In this document: positions 9,211 to 19,901 of the stretch, one piece after another
Position numbering within the stretch: the first letter of the stretch is position 1
How the letters are laid out: each line of letters opens with the position of its first letter
NCBI GenBank assembly: GCA_022419385.1
Contig: JAJUBI010000007.1
Coordinates: 2,637,768-2,701,767 of the forward strand
Reading direction: 5' to 3'
From: Paraconiothyrium sp. Pb-2020
Taxonomy: Eukaryota > Ascomycota > Dothideomycetes > Pleosporales > Didymosphaeriaceae
Length of the DNA: 64,000 bases
Notes under the pieces: generated by a model
What the model saw: the letters and a program-made list of their open reading frames with translations, nothing else
What the model was told of the DNA's origin: nothing
Databases searched by the model: none
Program-made: the position numbers and the translations under genes

Positions 9211-11544
9211 TCAATCTCGCTTCAGTTTCAGCTCACTGTGAACGTTTTGCTCAAAACGCACATTGATGGAGCCCGACAGCTCTTTCAGATGGTGATAAGT
9301 CAAATTCCCATCGTCTATGCTCATGCCGTTTCTTCCTTCGAAGCCAGCAAATATCGATGGCAGGAGCGAAGTCTTAAACAAGTACAGGCGCGATCTACTT
9401 TGAAGTATCGTGGCGACCAACAGGCAGATAGTGGCTGTCAACAGGACCAGCGGCAGAATCAGCCACTCCCAACGAGCCTCAACAAATGTTTGGGAGGCAT
9501 ACGCAGGCCCAGCGACGCTAGCTGATCGCGGATTGTCGGGATGCTGTAAGACCGTCGATACAACGTCGGCGATACCGTCAAATAAGGATTTGAAGTCGCC
9601 GTTTGTGTCGTTAAGATACACTATGGAGTTTTGTACCCAAAACGGCGAGTCGCTCGTAGTCAATCCTAGAGATGCTGAGAGTACTCTCTGATCGAATCCT
9701 CCCAGCTCGTACTGCTGCACGTTGTTTGTATCGGCCGTCTCGCTCTCGAAAAGCACAGTGCTGTTATAAACTAGCACGCTCTTTATCTCGTCTTCATATT
9801 CGACGTGTACAGCCCGTAAGGGTATCTCGATTGAATCACCGATAGTCATATTTCCATCTTTCATCACTGCATCCTTGTACGTGCGTGCGCATATGTCTAT
9901 AGCACACTGTGTGATAGTGCCATTAATCTCACTCATCTTCTCTGGTTGTTCCCAAAGACTGAGGTCGGTTGATGACTCGAAACAAGTATATGCCTGTAGG
10001 CGCGCGGGTTTTCCAGCAGGGCCGAAGTTATCACTGCTGATCGAAGAGTAATCGACTTGTTCGCTGGAAACCTGATACCTGTTGTCGTCATAGTTAACGC
10101 AGAAGCGCATGCTGCTACTGCTTTCAAGAGGAGTTGTGAAGAAGTCGTCGGTGACGCGTTCGGATAGTAGTTGTATACTGCCCAGGTAATCGGCAAAGAA
10201 ATGAGATAGTCTGGTCTCGCTAACATTATCGTTCGGTGGAGAGGGCATTATTTCGGTTTCGTTTACTCTCGGAAAACGAGGTTTTACTATGGTTTCGTTC
10301 AGATTTGCAATACTGTGGTCGAATCCGAAGGTCGAACCGAGGAGCAAGAAGGGGAAGTCTCCCTTAAAAGTCACACAAGAGAACTGCCAAGATCGTACAT
10401 GTTCAGACATGACAGAAAGAATAGGCCGTAGCTCCTGGATATTGCCGACGTACTCCGTATTGTTGTCAATACGTAATCTCCCTTCACACAGAAAATCGTC
10501 GATGTGAACTGCTTCCGGTGCAGAACACGTGGCACATGCTGCAAGTGAGGTGAATGTTGGAAAATGGCATTCTGAGGTTGGGCAATAGGCATTTATCAGT
10601 GGTAACAAAGGAACCTTAGCCTGCGTAGCAACACCTAAGATGCCTGTCGATATGAGGTATGTAGCTGCCAATTTTTTAGTGACGTTGAGCCAGGAGAGTC
10701 TGGTAAAGATTGGCCCACCTTTTTGATCCATGCTTTTCATGTCCGTCATTTTGGTGAAGGCGTTCGTCTGGGGAACATGTCCATAATGTCCGGACAATGG
10801 CTCCGTCCGGTTTGTGAACCCAACGCTTTGTTGTGTAACAGGTTCAAGCGCAAGAGCAAGAACAGTAATTGCAGCACCAAGGCTGGCGAGGAATGCAGCT
10901 TTCTTGAGGTGGTATAACAGCTGAGTGCTACCCCAAGGACCTCTGCTTGCACTGTCCACTTGTTCCATGCGATTTAAAGGTATTGTAGTCTCGGCATAAT
11001 GCCACTTCAATTGCCCCAAACACTCCGCAAGAGGGTATAGCAGAGATGACTTTGCTATAGTTGAGAACACAGCGACGAGAGAATTCGGTTGAATTGGAAG
11101 CTGCCATTCCGAAAGAGGCTTGCCGTTCATGGAAGAGAGAATCGCGACAATGAGAGCAGTCGAGCATATACTGAGTGTGATCGCACCAACTTCCCACCAC
11201 CAGCTGAATGCGGCGCACCGCGGCGACGTAAGTACAGTAGTGGCATCTATAGTGGGCGTAGAGAAAACCCTGAAGCTTTTGGTGACGTCCGTGGTGAAAG
11301 TGTCTGAATTCAATATGGACTTATCGTAGTCTGTTCCTGTTGACACGGTTTCGTGGGGGTAATCTGAGGACGATGCACCTGTAACGGTAACAGCCTCGGT
11401 TCGTCTGGCCTCAGGTTTATCGTTGAGCTGAACTTCCTCGAGGAAGCCAGCATCGGCGTCAGCACGTACGTTTAGTGGACCAACCTCAATCGCACGTTCT
11501 GGTGATACCTGACAATAGTGGTTCTTGCCATGCGCCTGCGACAT
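9211..11544 (-). CDS. DUF3176-family fungal membrane protein
   Basis: An intronless frame of 777 residues from the ATG at 11544. Upstream in-frame codons reach 11796 but would overlap the 3' end of the next gene, so 11544 (MSQAHGKN) is preferred. After ~100 polar residues comes WWWEVGAITLSICSTALIVAIL, the start of DUF3176, with a second hydrophobic helix (FLASLGAAITVLALAL) and the PVTQQSVGF segment typical of the family. A large, Cys-containing, N-glycosylation-rich extracytoplasmic region follows, then a last helix near the C-terminus (WLILPLVLLTATICLLVATI). The layout suggests a plasma-membrane protein with a big outer domain. The biochemical function is unknown across the family. It lies tail-to-head 190 bases downstream of the MFS gene on the same strand, which may be chance. 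Confidence 0.85.
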   Translation of the reverse strand: MSQAHGKNHYCQVSPERAIEVGPLNVRADADAGFLEEVQLNDKPEARRTEAVTVTGASSSDYPHETVSTGTDYDKSILNSDTFTTDVTKSFRVFSTPTIDATTVLTSPRCAAFSWWWEVGAITLSICSTALIVAILSSMNGKPLSEWQLPIQPNSLVAVFSTIAKSSLLYPLAECLGQLKWHYAETTIPLNRMEQVDSASRGPWGSTQLLYHLKKAAFLASLGAAITVLALALEPVTQQSVGFTNRTEPLSGHYGHVPQTNAFTKMTDMKSMDQKGGPIFTRLSWLNVTKKLAATYLISTGILGVATQAKVPLLPLINAYCPTSECHFPTFTSLAACATCSAPEAVHIDDFLCEGRLRIDNNTEYVGNIQELRPILSVMSEHVRSWQFSCVTFKGDFPFLLLGSTFGFDHSIANLNETIVKPRFPRVNETEIMPSPPNDNVSETRLSHFFADYLGSIQLLSERVTDDFFTTPLESSSSMRFCVNYDDNRYQVSSEQVDYSSISSDNFGPAGKPARLQAYTCFESSTDLSLWEQPEKMSEINGTITQCAIDICARTYKDAVMKDGNMTIGDSIEIPLRAVHVEYEDEIKSVLVYNSTVLFESETADTNNVQQYELGGFDQRVLSASLGLTTSDSPFWVQNSIVYLNDTNGDFKSLFDGIADVVSTVLQHPDNPRSASVAGPAYASQTFVEARWEWLILPLVLLTATICLLVATILQSRSRLYLFKTSLLPSIFAGFEGRNGMSIDDGNLTYHHLKELSGSINVRFEQNVHSELKLKRD

Positions 11545-11734
11545 GGTGGCACAATCAGGTCGAAGCACACCGTTTGGCGTTTGTGTGGGTCGGCATCTGG
11601 AAAAGGAGGGTGGTCGGGGGTATCGAGATGTGGACACGAGGTGGGGAATCAATACATTCAATTGGCCCCCAGACTGTGTAACCTTTTTCATAATACAGGG
11701 GCGTTTACCACACCTTGCCGATTTCGACTTAGCA

Positions 11735-13772
11735 TCATTTGATGCGTCGTACCAATCCATCCTCTTCACGTACCTCCCCTTCAAGCAAGATCTCATGTCC
11801 GTCTCCTTCTCTTACAAATTGTGCCGCTATGCTCCCAATGACAGCTACACACGCGAGGCCCCACCATCCCAATGCAACGACACCGATATCCAGACCTTTC
11901 CCGAACAACCAGCCGAACACGATGGGGCCGAATGTCCTCGTGAAGCTGGACACCGACTGACCGATACCATGCATTGTGCCCAGAACTGACGGGTGTGGAC
12001 AGCAATTATTGATAAGAATCGCTGTGCATGGCAAAGCGAATGTTCGAGCCAGGACCTGGACGAACAGTACGACAGTTATCGCTATCCAAATGAGTGCGCC
12101 GGACACGCCTGCTGGAGGCTTGGATGTGCTGGGTACAAGACTTAGGACGGGTGCAATGAAGTAGGCAACAGGGAACAACGTAAGGAAAATCCGATAACTA
12201 CGTGCTGTACCTAGTCGGGCACTAAGTCCTGGGTACAAGAAAAGCTGTAGAGTTATACCGATCACACCTAGAATTGAAAGAGCCAAGCCGATGCGAGGAG
12301 GCGGAAGCGCCATGCCGCCAGTGAAGTGTAAGCCGTGAGGTTTTAAACCAGGCGGATTCGGGTGTTCAGGATCGTATCGCGGAGCGGAAAGATAGGTAAA
12401 CCAAAGAGGATTGAAAGTCCCAACATGCATGGCCATTAACCCATGAGAGAGAAGAGTGATAAGCACATTAGGGGTCCACATCCGCCGAAAGGGCAATTTG
12501 GATCTGCCCAAAGACGGTCCCGTGGTTCGGGGAGATGTTGAAACCGAATGCGTGGATATGGGGGTGGCTTGCATCTCAACAGCAGACACTGCAGCAAACT
12601 CGTCTTCCGGAAGTGCGGTATACGCGTGTTCCTCTACGAACCTTTGCCGGAAAATACTGCGTTGGATCCAGCGTCCTATGCGTAGGCCGGGGTCTGGTTT
12701 GTCTTTACAAAGCTCGCTTGTTTCCTCCAGAAACAGAACGATACCGAAAGCAGCCATCAAGAGAAAGACAGCACTTATCAAATTCGGTAAAGCATACGGT
12801 GACTTGACCATCCACTGAACGCCTGCTTTACCACCGAGCAGTGAGCCAGGTCCAAAGATTGACGGATAACTACCGACAGGATCGGCCAATATGCCACCTT
12901 GCTCATGTTAGCCCACCCAATCTTTTACTCGAAACGCATGGCTTACCAAGAATCGGCCCTATTATGACACCAATATTGAATGTCATAGGCAATAAGAGAA
13001 ATGCTCTGCTCTGATATTTCTTTTCTTTGATAATCTCGGATATCATTGTCCTCATGACTCCCACGTTACCATTCAACACCCCACCGAGGCAGCGAAAGAA
13101 GAGAGCCATCGCGAAACTGTGGGAGAATCCGAATCCTATGATAGAGATCATCGTACCCAATAAGCCAATCGAAATGGCGCGCTTACGTCCTCCATACTCG
13201 GCGTCCGCAAAGCGTCCCCAAGCAATTGCGGTCAAGAACTGCGCACCAGGAAACGCTGCATGTAGAATTCCAGCCTGGTAAGCAATGGTTGAGTCCGGCA
13301 AGCTAGAATCAAACGACCTGAGTTGGTAGAAGATGTATGAACCAAGCGAAGTCTGGGTTAGAGGTTCACTGAGTCGTGCTACCGTAAGGACGGCTAGTTG
13401 GTCTTTCCTGGGGAGGGAAAGCCATGTTACAGGTTTCTCTTTCCATGCCTCCGTCTGCTCTGTTTCATCGACCTGAGGCAGTGCCGTTCCACTCTCTACA
13501 TTAGTCTGGATAATGAGGTCTCGTGGACGTCTATATTGTTCGCCATCCAGATTGGTGCTCCCCACTATGCCATGTTTATGTGTCGAGGTACTGATGATGC
13601 TGCTATTCTGGCCTAAGAACTGGTCGTCTTGCTCATCTTGGCCGTCCAGACTGCTGCTTCGTGGCGAGGCTGTACGGTGTCTTATCTCCGAAGTCGCGGG
13701 AATTCCAACGGATGGCAATTCTGATGTAGTCGACTCGGGAAATTGATCCGCGAGCGTAGGTTTGCCACTCAT
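11735..13772 (-). CDS. MFS transporter of the fungal ZIFL/YCR023C-like group
   Basis: Exon 1 runs 13772-12947 and exon 2 12897-11735, giving 662 residues. The intron (GTAAGC...GCAAG) falls in the loop where the frame reads GPILG|GILADP, and the joined text is family-like. A ~120-residue polar cytosolic N-terminus precedes twelve predicted helices. Motif A is visible as GRFADAEYGGRKR after helix 2. The tail reads GQSVSSFTRTFGPIVFGWLFGKG, typical of the zinc-induced-facilitator-like / YCR023C group of proton antiporters. The long loop between helices 6 and 7 carries charged residues. Related proteins are annotated as drug or metal-chelate exporters, but the substrate is not predictable here. 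The two halves are each broken by stops unless spliced. Confidence 0.87.
12898..12946 (-). other. intron in the MFS gene
   Basis: A 49-base intron reading GTAAGC...GCTAACATGAGCAAG on the minus strand. The GCTAAC branch element is 8 bases before the acceptor and the phase is 1. Confidence 0.82.
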
Positions 13773-14536
13773 CGACAGCTATTTGGAACGCCACAGCACC
13801 CAAGCAGACCAGAAAGTGTCTACCTGGCGATAACAGAAGGTATAAGTAAAGTTGAGAGAGTTGAAATCCAAAGGGAATTACTCGTTCACTAGAGAATAGG
13901 CCCACACCGGAGTAAAACAGCTCGGAGTAAAGATAGCATGCACTCTCATTGGTGTGCATGGCGGTAGGCCAGGCCCTTGTTCGTCACCTGCAGATTTGGG
14001 TGTGGGCGTTCATCGGCCCGGCCGAATCCAGCTGCCGGATGAGAGCATGACTTCTTCTGGAGTAAAGGAAAGTCCAGTGCAGCCAAAATTAATGTAACAA
14101 GTGTGAATGAGTGCCGGAAGCCCACCATCACATGTTACGCGATTAACCTGGAAGAGCCGGCCAGTTGGATGCCACGATGCGAAATGCGGATCTGGTCTTT
14201 ATCGGAGCTATTCCTGGCTCCGGATATAAGTCGTTCACGTGATGATACCGTACTGGCCGTGCAGCTATCCTTTGTTCCTCATTTATCCCAGCTTGTGAAT
14301 ACAGAATGATTATTTGAGACGGATGGGGCCTCTACGAATTTGCTTAGGTGGAGTCTTCTGCCTATGATGAGAGATCGCTCGTTTCAGCGAATCATGACGC
14401 AATTCCAAATCGCGAGACGCGGTGGTGGCGCAAGCTCCCCGCCCCAAAGATTCCATAATCGACGAATGCAAAGAGTACTCGGCACCACGATCAACTCCAC
14501 ATACTCTCAACCTTCTATCTATATATTCTTCTCTTA
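13773..14536. other. divergent promoter region between the MFS and MsrB genes
   Basis: The 764 bases separate two genes transcribed away from each other. Only overlapping short frames are present. It presumably contains both promoters; I see no element strong enough to name. Confidence 0.55.
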
Positions 14537-15197
14537 ATGCGCTTCCCGTCTATTCCAACCCTCATCCGCACCTTCCACGCCTTTACGAATACCACCTTCC
14601 GAGCTGCGCATCCAGCTCGCGGCATCTACAGCCTACCCCAACGCGCGACGCTCGTCCGGTCTATGCCCAATATCCCATTTCTCGGCGCTCTTTTCGGCAC
14701 CAAGATGGCAGATAACACGAACTACCCGATTCAGAAGACGGAGGGAGAGTGGCAGGCCCAGCTTTCACCAGGTACGTTGCGATACGCGCGCAATCCATGC
14801 ACTTACCCACCCGCATGGCTAACTTGTTTTGTTTTCAGAACAATTCCGCATCCTCCGCAAAAAGGGCACCGAAGCACCAGGCTCTAGCAAGCTCGACAAG
14901 CACTACCCCGACGTCGGCGTGTATACTTGCGCAGGTTGCAACACGCCACTCTACAAAGCCAATCATAAGTTCGATTCCGGCTGCGGATGGCCTGCCTTTT
15001 GGGATGCGTTCCCGGATGCTGTTGGCCAGCGACCTGATCCAGGTCTAGGCATGATGAGGACGGAGATCGTGTGCAACAATTGTGGGGGACATCTTGGGCA
15101 CATTTTCAAGGGAGAGAGGTTCGGGAACCCCAAAGATGAGAGGCATTGTGTGAATGGTGTATCCATTAACTTTAGCCCCGAGGATAAGAAAGAGTGA
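14537..15197 (+). CDS. methionine-R-sulfoxide reductase (MsrB), probably mitochondrial
   Basis: Exons 14537-14771 and 14839-15197 encode 197 residues. The product reduces methionine-R-sulfoxide in oxidised proteins with thioredoxin as donor. The second exon holds the whole SelR/MsrB fold. The zinc-binding pairs are CAGC and CNNC. The core motifs are HKFDSGCGWPAFW and GGHLGHIF, and the resolving/catalytic region reads ERHCVNGVSINF, whose Cys is the expected nucleophile. The first ~55 residues are rich in Arg, Ser and aromatic residues without acids, like a mitochondrial presequence. The later in-frame Met codons at about residues 43 and 57 could give a cytosolic form by alternative initiation, which is inference. 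The intron ends TTTTCAG and has phase 1. Confidence 0.92.
14772..14838 (+). other. intron in the MsrB gene
   Basis: A 67-base intron, GTACGT...TTTTCAG. A CTAAC branch element lies about 15 bases before the acceptor. It splits a Glu codon. Confidence 0.85.
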
Positions 15198-16477
15198 CTC
15201 GCCCACGTAGGGCATGGAAGGACGCCGGAGAAGCTGTAAATTTGATGTGAGGAAGATGTATTATAAGACATATGATCGATGAGTGTGAAAAGATGACAAG
15301 ACGACGCGACGACGAATTGATGAAGGTCTGTAGAGTTTGGTGTATAATAAGAATACGTTTTCATTGATGGAACTCGTGTCACCCAATTAGGGGTTACATT
15401 GCTTCTCCTATAGGAGAGGGTCCATGTCAAGTGTCACTTTCGTCCACAGAGGCCGAAGGTTTCATTCAGCCACCTTGGTGCAACACCCTCTAACGTCAAG
15501 GTAGAAGCTTCACAAAGCGGTTGTTTGCTAGCTACATAATCAAACATCATAGGATAACATACGCTGGAACGAGAGTTTGGAATCGTGATGTGACAATGCA
15601 TGGCCGGCCTCGACATTTATGCGCCGCGAGAAAAGGCCTACTAAATCAGTCTGATTTTTCCCATCGGCCTCAGCCCTTTTCAACGCAAGAATGTCACACT
15701 TTCACTGTGCGGACCATCTTCAAGACTTAAGATACAGCATTAGTGGGATCCACCATCCGCATCTTGTTTCCTCCACCCCACAAGGCCCAAACACGGACGA
15801 CAAAGTCACAAGTCGCGTAATCGCTCCATAGGCATCCATCGATCTTTATGGTGTACATCATGCTCGATAGAGGTACAGCTCGGCCGCTGAGGAGATATGA
15901 TTGGTCTTGATTTTCGAAGGCAAGAATGACATCGTCGCATTACTGCAATGTCATGGCTGACCCGATGCGTGAAACCCGAGCATCTCCACCGTCCAGCTTC
16001 GTAATTGAAATTATCGCACGGAATATGACACGGTCCTGAGTTACATTGCTGGGGAAGGGCTGGTTTGAGGAAGGGGATATGATGCTGGTATGGAAGGTGC
16101 CGTAGAGGAGGTCGTGATAACGGAACCGTGTGCATTAGTGTAAGCCAATCCCCACGACGCCAAAGAACGGAGCCCCAACACAATACTTCCGATCGAACAA
16201 AGCGCCCAGACTACTATCCTACTCGTGGATGTAGTCCGTTGTTGACGTTCAGCGGACGTGGGACTGTTCTTCAGCCTTAGCGGAGCTCCGTTCAACTGTT
16301 GGTAGCTCCGTCTCGAGGACCCCCACATGCGCACCAGGTCTCATCGAACTCACGCGCTGCTGGACGTCATTTTCGCTCGATTTTACTTCACACCACATCA
16401 ACTACTCAATCTGTAGAGCTCGTGTAGTCGCTCCTTCAACAGAGAGTTAACCAGAGCGTTTAGCACAGCCCTTCCTC
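15198..16477. other. intergenic region with a doubtful small membrane frame
   Basis: About 1.3 kb between MsrB and the F-box gene. On the minus strand, from an ATG near 16328, a ~95-codon frame contains one strong hydrophobic helix (IVVWALCSIGSIVLGL) after a polar Arg-rich start. It would be divergent from the F-box gene. Its extent and splicing cannot be settled, and no family is recognised. The rest holds nothing supported. Confidence 0.35.
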
Positions 16478-18018
16478 ATGGAGCTTCTGGAGTTGTATTA
16501 CGATGTTCTCATTAAGATCTTGGAAGAGGTACAGCCTGAGGATTTAGCCGCTCTGGCACAGACGTCGCTTGGATTCAATCGTTTCATTAAAGGCAACGAG
16601 AGGTTGTACAAGGCCCTTTATCTGAGGAATTTTGTAAGCTGCAAAGTACGTGGGCACACCATAACGTTTGGTAACGTCTTGTAGGATGATCCCCGACGGA
16701 GAACAACAGACACAGAACCAAACTGGATCGCGGAGCTTCAACAACTTGTCAAACTTCGCAAGATTCTTCAGTCACAGAGTGCAAATGCAAAGGTCACATT
16801 CAACTGGGCGAGGCTATCGCATGGTCCCCACTAACATGTACACAGACTGAGCACTTCGATTTCGTGCTGAGAACCGCTGACGCTCTCATAAGGACCGGCT
16901 CAGAGCACGGGGGTATATCACTGAACAAGGAAGAACTCACGAGTCTCTTCTCAAACCCTCAGAATGCCGACACTTTCCTGCATAAGTCCTCTCTATACGG
17001 TAGGGCAGGCACCGAGATCCAGGGTCAAACCCCCGATCTAGAAGATCGCCAACGGAGTGCACGGCTTCATTGCATCTACGGTATACCTAATAATATAACC
17101 GGTCGACGCATTCTCTCCACACACCCATTCGCCCGTTCACAGGTCTACGACTTGCGCAATTATACCAAGCGTTCACGCTGGGGACCCTTTCGCAACGATG
17201 GCAGCATGCGCGTAGACTGGGAGCTTGTCGAAAGTATCATGGTTGTATTAGGATACAACAACGGGCTCTGTTCACGCCGTTACATGGATCGCTTTGTCCT
17301 CCCATGGTCTTCACCTTTTGCCAACATCTTCCAAGACCGGTTTGCGCACTTACCTTCCACTAACTCACCATCTCCATCACCAAGTCTAACAAAGGAACCA
17401 AGTCTGCCCCTCGACCTGCAGGATCCCTACAACATCTCTGGAATCTGGGCGAGAATTGTCTGTTTTCTAGACTACGATGACTTGTACCATTTCAATTTCA
17501 ACACGGCAGCTGTTAGAACGCCGGAGGGTCAACCCTACCCGCCAATCACAATGGAAGAAGCAGTACGTCATATCATGATGCAGCTGGAAGTAACAGCCGT
17601 CACTGCGCCTTGCAAGAACGACGACCAGACAATGCCGGTAGTGCACTTTAGTGGAAAGGCGCGCGCTGTAGACACCAACATGGATGCGAATGCTAATTCG
17701 AGTATACGAGGGTGTGTGAGGACGACAGCTGAGGGTGAGGTCCGATGGAGCACAGTGTGGGTCTTCAATGGGTGAGTAACATCTTCGTCGAAGCGGATCC
17801 ATTGAACTTAATTTGTTGGCAGTGATGAGGAACGCTGGCGCAGCGAGGCCATACAAGTGGGCGGGTTGCGGTCTAGGCGCGGCGTTGTGGGGATATGGTA
17901 CGACAAGAGTTTCGACCCTCATGGACCGGCTGGACCAACGGCTTTCTGGAAAGTATCGGAGCTTCCGAGTGTGAGTGACGAGCATGATAATGGTGACAAT
18001 GACTGGATGGACGACTGA
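16478..18018 (+). CDS. F-box domain protein
   Basis: Four exons, 16478-16633, 16685-16792, 16846-17771 and 17823-18018, give 461 residues. The N-terminus (MELLELYYDVLIKILEEVQPEDLAALAQTSLGFNRFI) is an F-box-like motif that would bind Skp1 in an SCF ubiquitin ligase. The middle and C-terminal regions match a common fungal F-box family: a hydrophilic central part, then KVSELPSV preceded by the conserved GLRSRRGVVGIWYDKS and DPHGPAGPTAFWK segments. The three introns are 51-53 bases long, all GT-AG, and each restores frame. Targets are unknown. The C-terminal exon is open only in the spliced frame and ends in an acidic DNDWMDD tail. Confidence 0.85.
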
Positions 18019-18536
18019 GGGCATATCACTTTCGATGATTGTGGAATCCAGATTTCCTTATGCGGCAGCACTGTTTATGGCGTCAAAAACTTTATGTTAT
18101 GAACATTTCTTTCAAGCTGTACCGTAGCTTTGCATGTCAAAAATGATTTCTTATAAGATAATCGCATGTATCTCACTCTATGTTCATTGTATTACAGGAA
18201 CTATTCTCTTACATATCTCGAGATCGGTAAATACGTACACCGCGTGCACGATACCCCGGTGCGTACTAGAAACATAAACATAGTCTCGAGAAAATCCTCA
18301 GGCTCGAATGCACATTACAGAATCTGCTCCGATTGATTCTTTCATTGACCATGTCAAGAACGGTATCCACCTCGGAAGTGTCACTTCTACCTGGAAGTTC
18401 AGAAGGCTCGAGCTACTACTCACGCCTTAAAGTGTTGACATCGGTACAATCATCGTAATCAAAGTTGTGCTCAGCGCTTGAGTTGTAGTCAACACCTTGG
18501 TCGTTCTGTACCAAGCCGTGGAAGTCGAGTGCAAAG
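18019..18536. other. intergenic region between convergent genes
   Basis: About 0.5 kb, AT-rich in its first 200 bases (the F-box 3' UTR). Minus-strand frames at 18416-18601 overlap the end of the small membrane frame and could be a further exon of it, but no clear splice pair joins them. Confidence 0.4.
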
Positions 18537-18857
18537 TCACGGTCGGCGTGGGTGAGGGCGTGCGATTTGGTCGTTGTTCTTCTGGCCCATTTGCATGCCA
18601 TCCCATACCGCTAGTGCAACAAGAATAACGGCAACAAGGACTAAGAGGAGAGTCTGGACGTTGTTGCTCATACAGGAGTTCTTAACACGTGAGGGCATCT
18701 TCGGTCGTTGTGACAGCGTGCTGGTAAAGGAGGAATAGTTCCGGAATGATGTGAATTTTGGCTGGGGCTGGGGCTGGGGCTGGAGCTGGAGCTGGAACTG
18801 GAACTCCAAAGGGTCGGTCATAGGGAGGACCATTGGGGTCAGGTTGGGATCAGGCAT
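18537..18857 (-). CDS. small single-pass membrane protein, hypothetical
   Basis: From the ATG at 18857 the frame gives 106 residues: a Gln/Pro repeat (QLQLQPQPQPQP), a polar stretch, then one long hydrophobic helix (VQTLLLVLVAVILVALAVW) followed by a short basic tail. I do not recognise it. It lies just downstream of another single-pass protein gene on the same strand, and the two may be related in design. The last residues (RPHPRRP) look non-natural, and an intron could instead lead into the acidic frame that ends near 18416. Real coding status is uncertain. Confidence 0.38.
   Translation of the reverse strand: MPDPNLTPMVLPMTDPLEFQFQLQLQPQPQPQPKFTSFRNYSSFTSTLSQRPKMPSRVKNSCMSNNVQTLLLVLVAVILVALAVWDGMQMGQKNNDQIARPHPRRP
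18761..18806 (+). repeat. short hexanucleotide repeat (CTGGGG/CTGGAG/CTGGAA)
   Basis: Imperfect six-base units run as about three or four CTGGGG, two CTGGAG and two CTGGAA. On the minus strand they encode the Gln-Leu/Gln-Pro tract of the small membrane frame. The gradient of variants suggests slippage with later point changes. Confidence 0.75.
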
Positions 18858-19229
18858 CTTCTGATTGAACGTGGGTTGGTGTTGGTGGGGCTCACGGTCG
18901 AGGGCGCAGGTAGTATGTGGGAGCGAATACCTCACATATAACGTGAGAGCGCACCGAGAGGGTGAAACATCGGCAAAGCGTGTCGAGCATAAGGTATGTG
19001 TGTGAAGGCCTGTATAGCTACGTAGGCACCTAACACGATGTCTCAGAGATGAAACATGCTTCGTGTAAAGACATGATCAATAATCGATATGGGGAGATTG
19101 TTGTGTAAATTAGTTAATTATGACTCATTATCTAACACAATGATTCAGTGATCTCTGCAATTCCTTCTTCATTCTGGTGAACGTCCAAAGGTTTGGCGAC
19201 TTTTTCCACCACGCCCATCATCCACCCGA

Positions 19230-19901
19230 TCACGCAGCGTCACACCTTATGCATGTCCACCGCCCATCCCTCACGTCACACTGCTGGTCTTTCCCTTCCA
19301 GCACTGGAATGCAATGATATTCGCAGATGTCTTTAGCACCAAATGTGCCAACGATGAGACATTTTCCCTCGGACTTCTCAGTTCCAGCTGCAGGTGACAT
19401 GGCAGTCGTCGATGGCTCAGGGTTCGAAGTGTGAGGTACAGGTGTGGCGAAAGAGGAAGTTGAGCTCGGCGGCGCGAAAACAATAGGGGTGATCGTGATC
19501 CACTGAGTAACAGTAGTTGGTGGTAGTGTCTCAAAACTGACGGCCGTTTGGGTTGCTATCATAGTAACGCTATTCCACAGGACGGTCGTTTTCGTGACAT
19601 TACTGAGATCTGTTGAAGGAATGGAACGATCGTGGGACACCTTTTGGCCGATAAGAAAGGCACCGAGGAGTGCAACGAAGAGGATCGCAACGCCAATGGC
19701 TATGTAGCCGATCTTTTTTGTCGTACATCTCGAGAAAATGCGCTCTGGTATCACTTGGGTTTCGAGATCGACCGGCGCCAGTGGATGGTTTGGATCTCGA
19801 TAATCCGCAGGCATGTCCGGCGAGCCAGGTTGCTGCAGTTCGAATGTCTCTCCGGTATTGTGAAAAGGATTGTTGGAAGCGAGCGGAACTTCATTCGACA
19901 T
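19230..19901 (-). CDS. single-pass membrane protein with Cys-rich C-terminal domain
   Basis: An intronless frame of 223 residues from the ATG at 19901. In order it has a polar N-terminus of ~65 residues (with NPFHNTGETFELQQPGSPD), one transmembrane helix (IGYIAIGVAILFVALLGAFLIG), a Ser/Thr-rich stalk with TTTVTQ-like repeats, and a compact C-terminal module with six Cys (KCLIVGTFGAKDICEYHC...CDVRDGRWTCIRC). The order is typical of type II fungal surface proteins with a small disulfide-bonded outer head. I cannot name the family; similar small proteins are common in Dothideomycetes. A sensor or adhesion role is only inference. Confidence 0.65.
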   Translation of the reverse strand: MSNEVPLASNNPFHNTGETFELQQPGSPDMPADYRDPNHPLAPVDLETQVIPERIFSRCTTKKIGYIAIGVAILFVALLGAFLIGQKVSHDRSIPSTDLSNVTKTTVLWNSVTMIATQTAVSFETLPPTTVTQWITITPIVFAPPSSTSSFATPVPHTSNPEPSTTAMSPAAGTEKSEGKCLIVGTFGAKDICEYHCIPVLEGKDQQCDVRDGRWTCIRCDAA

